NCBI GenBank assembly: GCA_946480605.1
Contig: CAMLKW010000259.1
Span: 1 to 5,813, forward strand
Source: an uncultured Roseateles sp.
GTDB taxonomy: Bacteria > Pseudomonadota > Gammaproteobacteria > Burkholderiales > Burkholderiaceae
Reading direction: 5' to 3'
DNA length: 5,813 nucleotides
Part shown: positions 1 through 5,560 of the stretch, one piece after another
Numbering within the stretch: position 1 is the first letter of the stretch
How the letters are laid out: every line of letters begins with the position of its first letter
Position numbers and translations under genes: made by a program
The notes under the pieces: generated by a model
Told to the model about the DNA's origin: nothing
What the model saw: only the letters and a program-made list of their open reading frames with translations
Databases searched by the model: none

Positions 1-1
1 G

Positions 2-127
2 GCGCGCTACGCCATCCAGCAGCGCCTTGAAACGCCGGAGGGGCTGAAAGGGTTCGATCTGGACGGTTATCGTCTGGCCCCCGAAGTCTCCTCGCCTGAC
101 CGCCTCGTCTTCCGCCGCAAGCCATGA
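2..127 (+). CDS. 3' end of an unrecognised gene (C-terminal 41 codons)
   Basis: Reading from base 2, an open frame with no internal stop runs to a TGA at 125-127 and gives 41 residues ending in DRLVFRRKP. It has the same high-GC codon use as its neighbours, and its stop overlaps the start of the next gene as ATGA (124-127). This junction is typical of a real upstream gene co-translated with the oxygenase. The fragment is soluble and charged, with no membrane segment or recognisable motif, and I cannot name the family from it. The start lies outside the window. Confidence 0.7.
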   Translation, partial: ARYAIQQRLETPEGLKGFDLDGYRLAPEVSSPDRLVFRRKP

Positions 128-966
128 GCCAACAAGTCATCACCACCGAACTGTGCGAGTGGATCACCGAGCAGAGCCGCCTGGGCCACCCGTCCGAGAC
201 CATCCTGGGCGCCATGCTCAGCAGCGGCTGGGATGAAAGCGTGGCCCGTCAGGCGGTGGCGCGCGTGCTCGGCCAGTCGGCCACGCTGACGGCGCCGCCC
301 GGCGCGACGCCGGGCCTGCCCGAGCCCGACCTGAGCCGCTTCGCCCCCGTCATCGACGCTGGCGACCGCCCGGTCAAGGTGGTCATGGCGCTGCGCCAGC
401 CGCGCGTGGTGGTGTTCTCCGACCTGCTGTCGCACGAGGAATGCGACGGCATCGTCGCGCTGGCCACCAAGCGCCTGGCGCGCTCCGAGACCGTGGCCAC
501 CGGCACCGACGGCAGCGAGGTGAACGCCGCGCGCACCAGCGAGGGCATGTTCTTCGAGCGCTGCGAGACCGAACTGATCCGCCGCGTCGAGTCGCGCATC
601 GCGACCTTGCTGCGCTGGCCGCTGGACCACGGCGAAGGCCTGCAGGTGTTGCGTTACCGGCCCGGCGCCGAGTACCAGCCGCACTACGATTACTTCGACC
701 CCGGCCACGTCAGCACGCCCAACATCCTCAAGCGCGGCGGCCAGCGCGTGGCCACGCTGGTCATCTATCTGAACACGCCCACGGCGGGCGGCTCGACCAT
801 CTTCCCGGACATCGGCCTGGATGTGGCTCCCGTCAAGGGCAATGCCGTCTTCTTCAGCTACGACCGGCCGCACCCGGCCACGCAGACCCTGCACGGCGGT
901 TCGCCCGTCATCGAGGGCGAGAAGTGGGTGGCGACCAAGTGGCTGCGCCAGGGCGTTTTCAACTGA
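124..966 (+). CDS. 2-oxoglutarate/Fe(II)-dependent oxygenase, prolyl 4-hydroxylase type
   Basis: This 280-residue protein resembles the catalytic domain of prolyl 4-hydroxylases (P4Hc, a double-stranded beta-helix fold). Such enzymes use Fe(II), O2 and 2-oxoglutarate to hydroxylate a substrate, releasing succinate and CO2. The iron ligands are visible as H187 and D189 in PHYDYF and H257 in LHGGSPV. K267 in GEKW, ten residues after the distal His, is the expected 2-oxoglutarate-binding lysine. GGSTIFPD (about 223-229) and TKWLR at the end also fit the family. Residues 1-50 form a separate helical, UBA-like segment, joined by a Pro/Ala-rich linker (about 51-75) to the catalytic part (about 90-276). 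There is no signal peptide, so it should act in the cytoplasm. The start overlaps the preceding stop (ATGA) and has no evident Shine-Dalgarno sequence, suggesting coupling. The family call is strong. The substrate cannot be deduced: peptidyl proline is plausible, but another protein or small molecule is possible. Confidence 0.93.
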   Translation: MSQQVITTELCEWITEQSRLGHPSETILGAMLSSGWDESVARQAVARVLGQSATLTAPPGATPGLPEPDLSRFAPVIDAGDRPVKVVMALRQPRVVVFSDLLSHEECDGIVALATKRLARSETVATGTDGSEVNAARTSEGMFFERCETELIRRVESRIATLLRWPLDHGEGLQVLRYRPGAEYQPHYDYFDPGHVSTPNILKRGGQRVATLVIYLNTPTAGGSTIFPDIGLDVAPVKGNAVFFSYDRPHPATQTLHGGSPVIEGEKWVATKWLRQGVFN

Positions 967-995
967 GCCGGACAGCCCCGCCGCTGCATTGACGC

Positions 996-1039
996 CGGGC
1001 CATGGCACCCGTGCCGGAAGTCAGAAAACGGGCCATGGC
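996..1039. repeat. Pair of 11-bp direct repeats, CGGGCCATGGC
   Basis: CGGGCCATGGC occurs at 996-1006 and again at 1029-1039, 33 bases apart start to start. Its inner eight bases, GCCATGGC, are self-palindromic, so the copies could also pair with each other in RNA as a stem of 8 pairs, or 10 counting one G-U pair. Between them, GGCA and TGCC around CCCG could form a smaller hairpin. The function is unknown; it may be a leader structure, a protein site or chance in GC-rich DNA. Confidence 0.5.
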
Positions 1040-1054
1040 TCCAATGGGCGATGT

Positions 1055-1071
1055 CCGGCGGTTGCCGCCGG
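1055..1071. other. Perfect 7-bp stem-loop upstream of the PEP-CTERM gene
   Basis: CCGGCGG (1055-1061) and CCGCCGG (1065-1071) are exact reverse complements around the loop TTG. The stem is all G-C and should be stable. No T-run follows, so it is not a canonical rho-independent terminator. It lies 39 bases before the ATG at 1111 and could shape the leader of that mRNA or mark the end of the oxygenase transcript. Confidence 0.45.
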
Positions 1072-1099
1072 CCTAAGGTGCGGACTTCATCTCAAGCAT

Positions 1100-1103
1100 G
1101 GAG
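1100..1103 (+). promoter_or_regulatory. Ribosome binding site fixing the PEP-CTERM start
   Basis: GGAG lies 7 bases before the ATG at 1111. It favours that start over the in-frame ATG at 1051, which would put 20 charged and polar residues before an otherwise normal signal peptide. Confidence 0.7.
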
Positions 1104-1110
1104 TCCGACG

Positions 1111-1707
1111 ATGGTTTTCACTTCCCTTTTCTCCCGCCCGGGACGCCGGCTGCGTTCGCTGCTGGGCGCATGCCTGCTGGCCGCGGCCAGCGGCGCCAGC
1201 CATGCCGGCGTCGGCCTGGTCTGGGACATGAGCAACTGGCACCTCAGCGCGACGCCCAGCCAGACGCTGGAGCTGCATGCGACCGTCTACAACGAGGCCT
1301 CGGCAACCGAGCACCTGCTGGGCAGCCGTTTCGTGGCGGCGTTCGGCGAGGGCATCGAGGACGCCTACGACTTCGTGGGGCCGCTGGTGTCCGTGGCCGA
1401 GCAGTTCGCCATGCTGGACCTGGCGCCGGGCCAGAGCATGGACTTCGTGTTCGGCCGCCTGGTGCCGGTGGGCGGCAAGCTCGCGCCGGGCGACTACATG
1501 GGTGGCGGCTTTGCACTGACCTTCCGTGACCAGAACGGCGCCGCGGTGTCGTGGACGCCCGAGCACACGCTGATGGTGACCGTCGCCGACGGCGCGCCCA
1601 CGAACGATCTGCCCGAGCCCGCGTCGCTGGCGCTGGCGCTGTCCTGCCTGGGCGCGCTGGCGCTGCAGCGGCGCCGCATCAGTGCGCCGTCGCGGCGATG
1701 CCGATGA
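1111..1707 (+). CDS. PEP-CTERM sorting domain-containing exported protein
   Basis: The 198-residue product has the two ends expected of an exosortase substrate. The N-terminus is a signal peptide with basic residues (RPGRRLR, 9-15), a hydrophobic core (about 17-27) and a likely cleavage after A32 in GASHA. The C-terminus is a PEP-CTERM tail: PEP at 168-170, a hydrophobic helix (about 171-185) and an arginine cluster at 187-189. Known PEP-CTERM proteins are exported, recognised at this tail by exosortase (EpsH/XrtA-type), and linked to exopolysaccharide or biofilm surfaces. The middle (33-165) looks beta-rich, with several GxxFxF-like strands and no catalytic motif I recognise. No exosortase or polysaccharide gene is in the window, so the processing enzyme must be elsewhere. 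Unusually, nine residues (ISAPSRRCR) follow the arginine cluster, and they are encoded in the stretch overlapping the convergent gene. The sorting-signal call is strong; the protein's specific role is unknown. Confidence 0.9.
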   Translation: MVFTSLFSRPGRRLRSLLGACLLAAASGASHAGVGLVWDMSNWHLSATPSQTLELHATVYNEASATEHLLGSRFVAAFGEGIEDAYDFVGPLVSVAEQFAMLDLAPGQSMDFVFGRLVPVGGKLAPGDYMGGGFALTFRDQNGAAVSWTPEHTLMVTVADGAPTNDLPEPASLALALSCLGALALQRRRISAPSRRCR

Positions 1708-2614
1708 TCAGCAGCGCGACGGCGACGGCCAGCGCCAGGAAGTAGCAGGCGCTGATCAGCACGCCGCGCCAGATGGCGCCCCACGCGCCCAGGCCGTAGA
1801 CGCGCCGCAGCGCCAGCACGCCATGGCCGAACAGGGCCAGCGCCATCGGTCCCGGCGTGTTCGTGGCGGCGCCCAGCAACAAGGCCGGCAGCCACAGACT
1901 GTGGCTGTGCAGCGAGAACACGAAGTGCTCCGCGTAGCGCCGGCCGCTGCCGACGAACACCAGCGACAGCAGCGCTGCGAACACCGGCTGCATCAGCAGC
2001 ATCGCGTAAGGCGCCGTGGCCCGGGCGCGCGCGGTCCATTGCGCGAGGGTCATGTTCGAGCCCTTCTCGATGGCCCGCGCCAAGAAGCGCTGCGCGCCGT
2101 TGCAGTCCTTCCTGAGGGCGGGGTCGCAGTCGAGGACCGTCGTGCTGAATGACACGCTGGCACCGCGGCCCTGCGCTTCGGCGATGCGCACGGCTTCGGC
2201 CGGTGTCATGTCCGGCTTGACTGTCACGCGTCTGTCCTTGCCGGCCTCGGCGACGGCGGCAGGGGGCGTTTCGACGACCTGCGTGGGTCCCTGGAACAGC
2301 GTCGACCAGAGGACGAAGAACACGAAGCTCGCGCTCAGGTACACGCGCAGCGGCAGCACGTAGCGCCGCCGCGCGCCGTGGAAGTAGGCGGTGGTCAAGT
2401 GGCCCGGCAGGCAGACCAGCGCCCACAGCGTGCGCCATAGCGGTCCGTCCAAGGCGACGTAGTGGCCCAGGTACTCGGTGGCCATCTCGCGCACCGACGG
2501 CGGATGCAGGTCGGTCTCCTGCCCGCAGTGGCCGCAGTAGACGGGTCGTGGCGTTGCGAGCGTGAAGTGGCAGTTGCGGCAGTAGGGCAGCTCGGGTGCG
2601 CGCGAATGGCTCAT
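1679..2614 (-). CDS. DUF3667-type zinc-ribbon integral membrane protein
   Basis: This 311-residue protein starts with a four-cysteine zinc ribbon, C12-x2-C15 and C27-x2-C30 (YCRNC and YCGHCGQ). A conserved-looking juxtamembrane segment and about five membrane helices follow (roughly 88-107, 203-221, 234-250, 254-269, 282-306). YAEHFVFSLHSHS (228-240) fits the DUF3667 signature as I know it. Arginines at 82-84, 225-226 and 270-271 put the N-terminus and the loops after helices 2 and 4 in the cytoplasm, so residues 108-200 should be periplasmic. That loop holds C163 and C171, a possible disulfide. The ATG overlaps the stop of the PAS-LuxR gene as ATGA and lacks a clear Shine-Dalgarno sequence, so it is probably the last gene of the operon. 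Its 3' end overlaps the convergent PEP-CTERM gene by 29 bases. The family has no established function that I know of; membrane sensing or transport is only a guess. Confidence 0.85.
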   Translation of the reverse strand: MSHSRAPELPYCRNCHFTLATPRPVYCGHCGQETDLHPPSVREMATEYLGHYVALDGPLWRTLWALVCLPGHLTTAYFHGARRRYVLPLRVYLSASFVFFVLWSTLFQGPTQVVETPPAAVAEAGKDRRVTVKPDMTPAEAVRIAEAQGRGASVSFSTTVLDCDPALRKDCNGAQRFLARAIEKGSNMTLAQWTARARATAPYAMLLMQPVFAALLSLVFVGSGRRYAEHFVFSLHSHSLWLPALLLGAATNTPGPMALALFGHGVLALRRVYGLGAWGAIWRGVLISACYFLALAVAVALLIIGIAATAH

Positions 2615-3156
2615 GCGGACAGCAGTTTGTGGATCAGGTCGGGCGTGCTGGACGCCTTGTACTTCTTCATCAGCCGTGCGCGGTAGACATCCACCGTGCG
2701 GTGGCTGATGCCCAGACGCCGGCCGACCAGCTTGCTGGTCAGGCCGTCGATCAGCAAGGCGGCGATCTCGCGCTCGCGCGGCGTCAGCTCGGCGGTCAGC
2801 GTGCGGCGGGCGGAGAGATCCTCGAAGCTCCAGATGCCGCGCGCATGCGGGTCGCGCGGGTCCAGCGCGCGGCCGGTCACGTGGCACCAGAACAGGCTGC
2901 CGTCGAAGCGCTTCATGACGCGGTCGTCGCCGTAGCGGCCCTGCCTGTCCAGGCTGGCGACGATGCGCTCGCCGGTGCGCTGGTACTCGTCGGGCGAGGG
3001 GTAGAGCTGCTCGAAGCTCCTGCCCACGATCTGTTCGCGACGCGCGCCGAAGATGGCCAGCACATGCTGGTTGCAGTCGCGCACGATGCGCTGCTCGGAC
3101 AGCATCAGGCCGATAGGGGCCAGCTCGAAGGCGAGTTGGTAGTCAGGTGCCGTCAT
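2611..3156 (-). CDS. PAS domain plus LuxR-type HTH transcriptional regulator
   Basis: The 181-residue protein joins a PAS domain (about 5-115) to a LuxR/FixJ-type C-terminal DNA-binding domain (about 122-178). PAS features include the N-terminal FELAPIGLMLS, the helix with NQHVLAIFG (about 29-37), GRSFEQLYPS and the late strand GSLFWCHVTGRALD. The DNA-binding half begins LTPREREIAALL and contains the recognition-helix stretch LGISHRTVDVYRARLMKK (148-165), all standard for the family. There is no receiver domain with a phospho-Asp, and no membrane segment or signal peptide, so it is best read as a cytoplasmic one-component regulator whose PAS domain binds a ligand or contacts a partner. C28 and C91 lie in the PAS domain, but I see no heme or flavin motif. 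The gene overlaps both neighbours by ATGA junctions (3153-3156 and 2611-2614). A plausible target is the palindrome at 5498-5517 between its own operon and the CoA-transferase gene; this is inferred from position only. Confidence 0.92.
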   Translation of the reverse strand: MTAPDYQLAFELAPIGLMLSEQRIVRDCNQHVLAIFGARREQIVGRSFEQLYPSPDEYQRTGERIVASLDRQGRYGDDRVMKRFDGSLFWCHVTGRALDPRDPHARGIWSFEDLSARRTLTAELTPREREIAALLIDGLTSKLVGRRLGISHRTVDVYRARLMKKYKASSTPDLIHKLLSA

Positions 3157-4232
3157 GGCAAGTAGACGATGCGCAGCGATGCATCGACGAGGGCCAGCGG
3201 CAGGTAGCCGATCGCGTCGGCATGGCGCTGCAGGTGCGCCTTGACGGCCTCCGTGCCCGTGAGCTGCAGTGGCGGGCGGCGCCGGCCGCCGAACTGCTGG
3301 GCAGCCCAGGCGCTGCGGTATTCCGTGGCGCCACGTTTGAGCACGGTGTTGAAGAACTGCTCGCGCTCGGCGCCGCCGCTCATGACCGGCGCGGGCGCGC
3401 TGCCGTCGGAGAGGCGCTGGCGCTGGCCCATGAACAGCTCCACCAGCTGCGCATGCGAGATGCCGCGCAGCGCGCTGCGCGCGGACACGACCACCGCCAG
3501 CGGTGCGGCATTGCGCTCGGCGACGAGCTGGTCGATGCGGCCTGCAGCCTGCAACTGCTCGATGGCCGCCAGCAGCAGGCGCGCATCGACGCGGCCGCGT
3601 GGCGACGCGAAGCAGCGGTAGGGCCGCGCGCCCAGCTGCAGCCGCCACGGCGCCACGCCGTCGATGGGCTCCTGGCTGGTGTACCAGCTCACCGAAGGCT
3701 GGCTGCCCACCGCGTAGGGGTGGCGGTTCAGCGCCAGCTTGCGCAGCAGCTTCTCGTCGTTCTGTGCCTCGTCTCGGCGCAGCCGACCCTCGGTGAACCA
3801 GGGGTCCAGCAGGGGCTGGGGCTGGCCCTGCACGGTGCCCACCACGCTGCCGGGCGTGATCTGCTCGGGCACGTCCGGCGCGGCGATGGACTCGTGGCCC
3901 ACCAGCAGATCCTGCGTCTCGAACAGCACGGTGCTGGCGGGCAGCGCCCGTGCGCCGGCGGGCGGCGTGATGTTGCAGGCCAGGTCGGCATCGCCGGCCG
4001 CCAGCGCGGCCTCGATGCGCGGGCGCGGCAGCGGCAGCAGCTCCACGCCCAGGCGCAGTTGCGCGGCGACGGCGCGGGCCAGCTCCACGTCCAGGCCGGC
4101 AACGGGCTGGTTGTCGCGCCACTGCACGAAGGGTGGGCTGGCCGACTGCGTGATGGCCACGCGCAGCGGGCGGTCCTGCGCGAGCACGGGCAGCGTGGCG
4201 AGCAGGGTGAGGGCGGCGAAGCAGCGCTTCAT
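3153..4232 (-). CDS. Periplasmic solute-binding protein: SBP_bac_3-like domain fused to PstS-like domain
   Basis: The 359-residue product begins with a signal peptide (KR then a hydrophobic run, likely cleaved after A18 in VLA-Q). Residues about 22-240 resemble the SBP_bac_3 family, which binds amino acids or other small solutes: PLRVAITQSASPPF, GLDVELARAVAAQL (46-59) and the AALAAGDADLACNITPP stretch (75-91). Residues about 244-357 resemble the short phosphate-binding-protein-like (PstS/PBP-like) domain: AVVVSARSALRGISHAQLVELFMGQ at its start, then DGSAP, EREQFFNTVL, and HADAIGYLP near the end. This domain is usually a separate protein of about 140 residues; in some Gammaproteobacteria I recall it near porins and sensor kinases. 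No permease or ATPase gene adjoins it, so it may be a periplasmic receptor rather than a transporter part. The start is 2 bases after the porin stop with no clear Shine-Dalgarno sequence. The two-domain reading is fairly secure; the ligand is unknown. The frame stays open further upstream, but only as antisense-like sequence within the porin gene. Confidence 0.86.
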   Translation of the reverse strand: MKRCFAALTLLATLPVLAQDRPLRVAITQSASPPFVQWRDNQPVAGLDVELARAVAAQLRLGVELLPLPRPRIEAALAAGDADLACNITPPAGARALPASTVLFETQDLLVGHESIAAPDVPEQITPGSVVGTVQGQPQPLLDPWFTEGRLRRDEAQNDEKLLRKLALNRHPYAVGSQPSVSWYTSQEPIDGVAPWRLQLGARPYRCFASPRGRVDARLLLAAIEQLQAAGRIDQLVAERNAAPLAVVVSARSALRGISHAQLVELFMGQRQRLSDGSAPAPVMSGGAEREQFFNTVLKRGATEYRSAWAAQQFGGRRRPPLQLTGTEAVKAHLQRHADAIGYLPLALVDASLRIVYLP

Positions 4233-4234
4233 GG

Positions 4235-5464
4235 TCAGAACACGAAATCCAGCGCCACGGTCAGCAGGCGCACGCGGCCACCCCAGCCGGACGAGCCGGC
4301 CGGCAGGATGATCTCGTCGTCGCGCGGCTGCGTGGTGTCGCGCGTGGAGCGCCATTGCTCCCACTGCAGCTTCAGCGCGGCCTGCTCGTGCAGGTCCCAG
4401 CGCAGGCCGGCCAGCAGGATGCGCCGGTCCTGCAGCGACTGCAGCCGCCGGTCCAGCGCGGCGATGCCGGCGGCCGCTGCCGGCGGCGTGCCGGGTGCGA
4501 TCTGCAGCCCCAGCGGCGGCTCGCGGTAGCGCGAGGCGCCGATGGCCGCGAAGGGCGTCAGCTTGCCGTGGCGGCGCGACAGCAGCGCATACCAGCCGTC
4601 GGCGCTGGCCGTCACGACGGAGTTGCTGACGCGGCGCAGCCATTCCAGGTCCAGCGTCCAGCCGTGCAGGTCCAGCGTGTGGCCCAGCGTCAGGCGGTCC
4701 ACCTCGATGTCCTGCGTGCGCACGCGGTCGCGGAACACCGCGTCGCAGTTGCTGCAGGGGCTGCCGGGCTGGCGCAGCGCGTTGCCGGTGGCTTCCAGCG
4801 ACGAGTTCAGCAGGTCCAGCCCGCCGCGTGACCAGCCGGCGCGCAGCACGGCCGGTCCGCGCTGCCAGCGGGCGCTGACGCTGCCCAGGTAGCGCCCGGC
4901 AGCGCGGCCCGAGTTGCTGCGGATGTCGAAGCGGCCCAGGCTCGCGTCGATGAACAGCGCGCCACCGCCGGCGTCGCCATTCCAGCTCAGCGTGGCGCCG
5001 TCGATGGGGCGGTTGGAGATCAGTTCGTAGACCGAGGCCATGGGCCGCACGGTCACGCGCGTCAGCCCCACGCTGCCGGTCTCGGAATGCTGCTGCAACG
5101 GCTGAGGCTGGCGGCCCACGCGCAGCGTCCAGGCGGGCGACAGGTTCCAGCCCAGGTAGAGCCATTCGGTGCTGGGTCGCCAGCGCTTGTCGATGACGTC
5201 GGCCGCCTGCAGCTGCCAGACCAGCTGGACCTGATCGTTCAGCGTCCAGCGGGCCTGCACGCCCAGCACGGAGTCGCCGTCCCAGCGCCAGTCGCCGTCG
5301 CGCGAGGCCTCGCTGACGAAGCGCTTGGGCCGCACGGCCACGGTCTCGTCGTCGCCCTGGTAGGCCGACACGGTGCCGAAGCCGCTGAACTCCAGCTCCG
5401 CCGCCGATGCAGCCATCGCGAGCAGCGTCAAACCGCCAACGAGGACCGAGCGCCAGACCGGCAT
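4235..5464 (-). CDS. Outer-membrane beta-barrel protein, porin-like
   Basis: The 409-residue protein has a signal peptide (WRSVLVGGLTLLAMAASAA, cleavage near residue 22) followed at once by ELEFSGFGTVSAY, a typical first barrel strand. The rest is a succession of alternating polar and hydrophobic stretches rich in Trp, Tyr, Arg and Gly, such as LVWQLQAADV, WLYLGWNLSPAWTLRVGRQ (about 101-119), SVSARWQRGPAVLRAGW and LLAGLRWDL. It ends in a phenylalanine (VALDFVF), the usual terminal signal for BAM-mediated barrel assembly. The length suits a 14-18-stranded porin. GRQPQPL around 118-123 recalls the family's early strand and constriction region. C237 and C240 form a CxxC within RQPGSPCSNCDAV, probably in a loop. 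It is the first gene of the minus-strand operon and would admit the solute bound by the next gene's product. I cannot assign a named porin family or a substrate. Confidence 0.85.
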   Translation of the reverse strand: MPVWRSVLVGGLTLLAMAASAAELEFSGFGTVSAYQGDDETVAVRPKRFVSEASRDGDWRWDGDSVLGVQARWTLNDQVQLVWQLQAADVIDKRWRPSTEWLYLGWNLSPAWTLRVGRQPQPLQQHSETGSVGLTRVTVRPMASVYELISNRPIDGATLSWNGDAGGGALFIDASLGRFDIRSNSGRAAGRYLGSVSARWQRGPAVLRAGWSRGGLDLLNSSLEATGNALRQPGSPCSNCDAVFRDRVRTQDIEVDRLTLGHTLDLHGWTLDLEWLRRVSNSVVTASADGWYALLSRRHGKLTPFAAIGASRYREPPLGLQIAPGTPPAAAAGIAALDRRLQSLQDRRILLAGLRWDLHEQAALKLQWEQWRSTRDTTQPRDDEIILPAGSSGWGGRVRLLTVALDFVF

Positions 5465-5475
5465 GGGCTTTCTTG

Positions 5476-5479
5476 CTCC
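5476..5479 (-). promoter_or_regulatory. Probable ribosome binding site of the porin gene
   Basis: On the minus strand GGAG ends 11 bases before the ATG at 5464, a longer spacing than usual. The purine stretch AAGAAAG nearer the start may contribute. It is the only recognisable Shine-Dalgarno sequence at any start of the minus-strand operon. Confidence 0.45.
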
Positions 5480-5497
5480 AAGGGGGATTAGGCGATT

Positions 5498-5517
5498 CTA
5501 CGTAACGCCATACGTAG
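5498..5517. promoter_or_regulatory. Perfect 20-bp inverted repeat, candidate operator
   Basis: CTACGTA (5498-5504) and TACGTAG (5511-5517) are exact reverse complements separated by ACGCCA. Each arm also contains the self-palindromic core TACGTA, so the site can be read as two cores 12 bases apart. The AT-rich cores stand out in a roughly 70% GC region. Placement in a divergent promoter next to an operon encoding a LuxR-type regulator makes it a candidate binding site for that regulator. It also overlaps a possible minus-strand -10 (5495-5500). The symmetry is seen directly; the binding protein is inferred. Confidence 0.65.
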
Positions 5518-5556
5518 GCCGCCGCCGCTACGCTGTGCGCCTTGCTTTGCACTGAT

Positions 5557-5560
5557 GGAG
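5557..5560 (+). promoter_or_regulatory. Ribosome binding site of the CoA-transferase gene
   Basis: GGAG lies 8 bases before the ATG at 5569, which is good spacing and supports that start. Confidence 0.75.

Larger units (their letters stand above)
967..1110. other. Intergenic region between oxygenase and PEP-CTERM gene
   Basis: These 144 bases contain no convincing gene. They hold a short direct repeat, a perfect 7-base hairpin and the ribosome binding site of the downstream gene, each listed separately. No hairpin is followed by a T-run, so no standard intrinsic terminator is visible. I could not pick out a convincing -35/-10 pair. Confidence 0.6.

Noticed and set aside
67..1008. 313-codon minus-strand open frame opposite the oxygenase
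   Set aside because: The plus strand carries an intact catalytic motif set, while this frame is repetitive Ala/Gly/Arg sequence without recognisable features.
1055..1071. Hairpin as a rho-independent terminator of the oxygenase gene
   Set aside because: No T-rich tract follows on either strand, so it lacks the second required element.
1111..1200. Possible lipobox LGAC (residues 18-21) in the PEP-CTERM protein
   Set aside because: The cysteine falls inside the hydrophobic core with more hydrophobic residues after it, and a better signal peptidase I site follows at GASHA. Lipoprotein processing is unlikely.
3153..4232. Binding protein as part of a classical ABC amino-acid or phosphate importer
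   Set aside because: No permease or ATPase gene is adjacent and the flanking genes are a porin and a regulator. It could still serve a transporter encoded elsewhere, so this is set aside rather than disproved.
3147..4529. 460-codon plus-strand open frame opposite the binding protein and porin
   Set aside because: Its translation is rich in Arg, Ala, Gln and His with no domain, no ribosome binding site and no start context. It is the antisense shadow of well-supported minus-strand genes.
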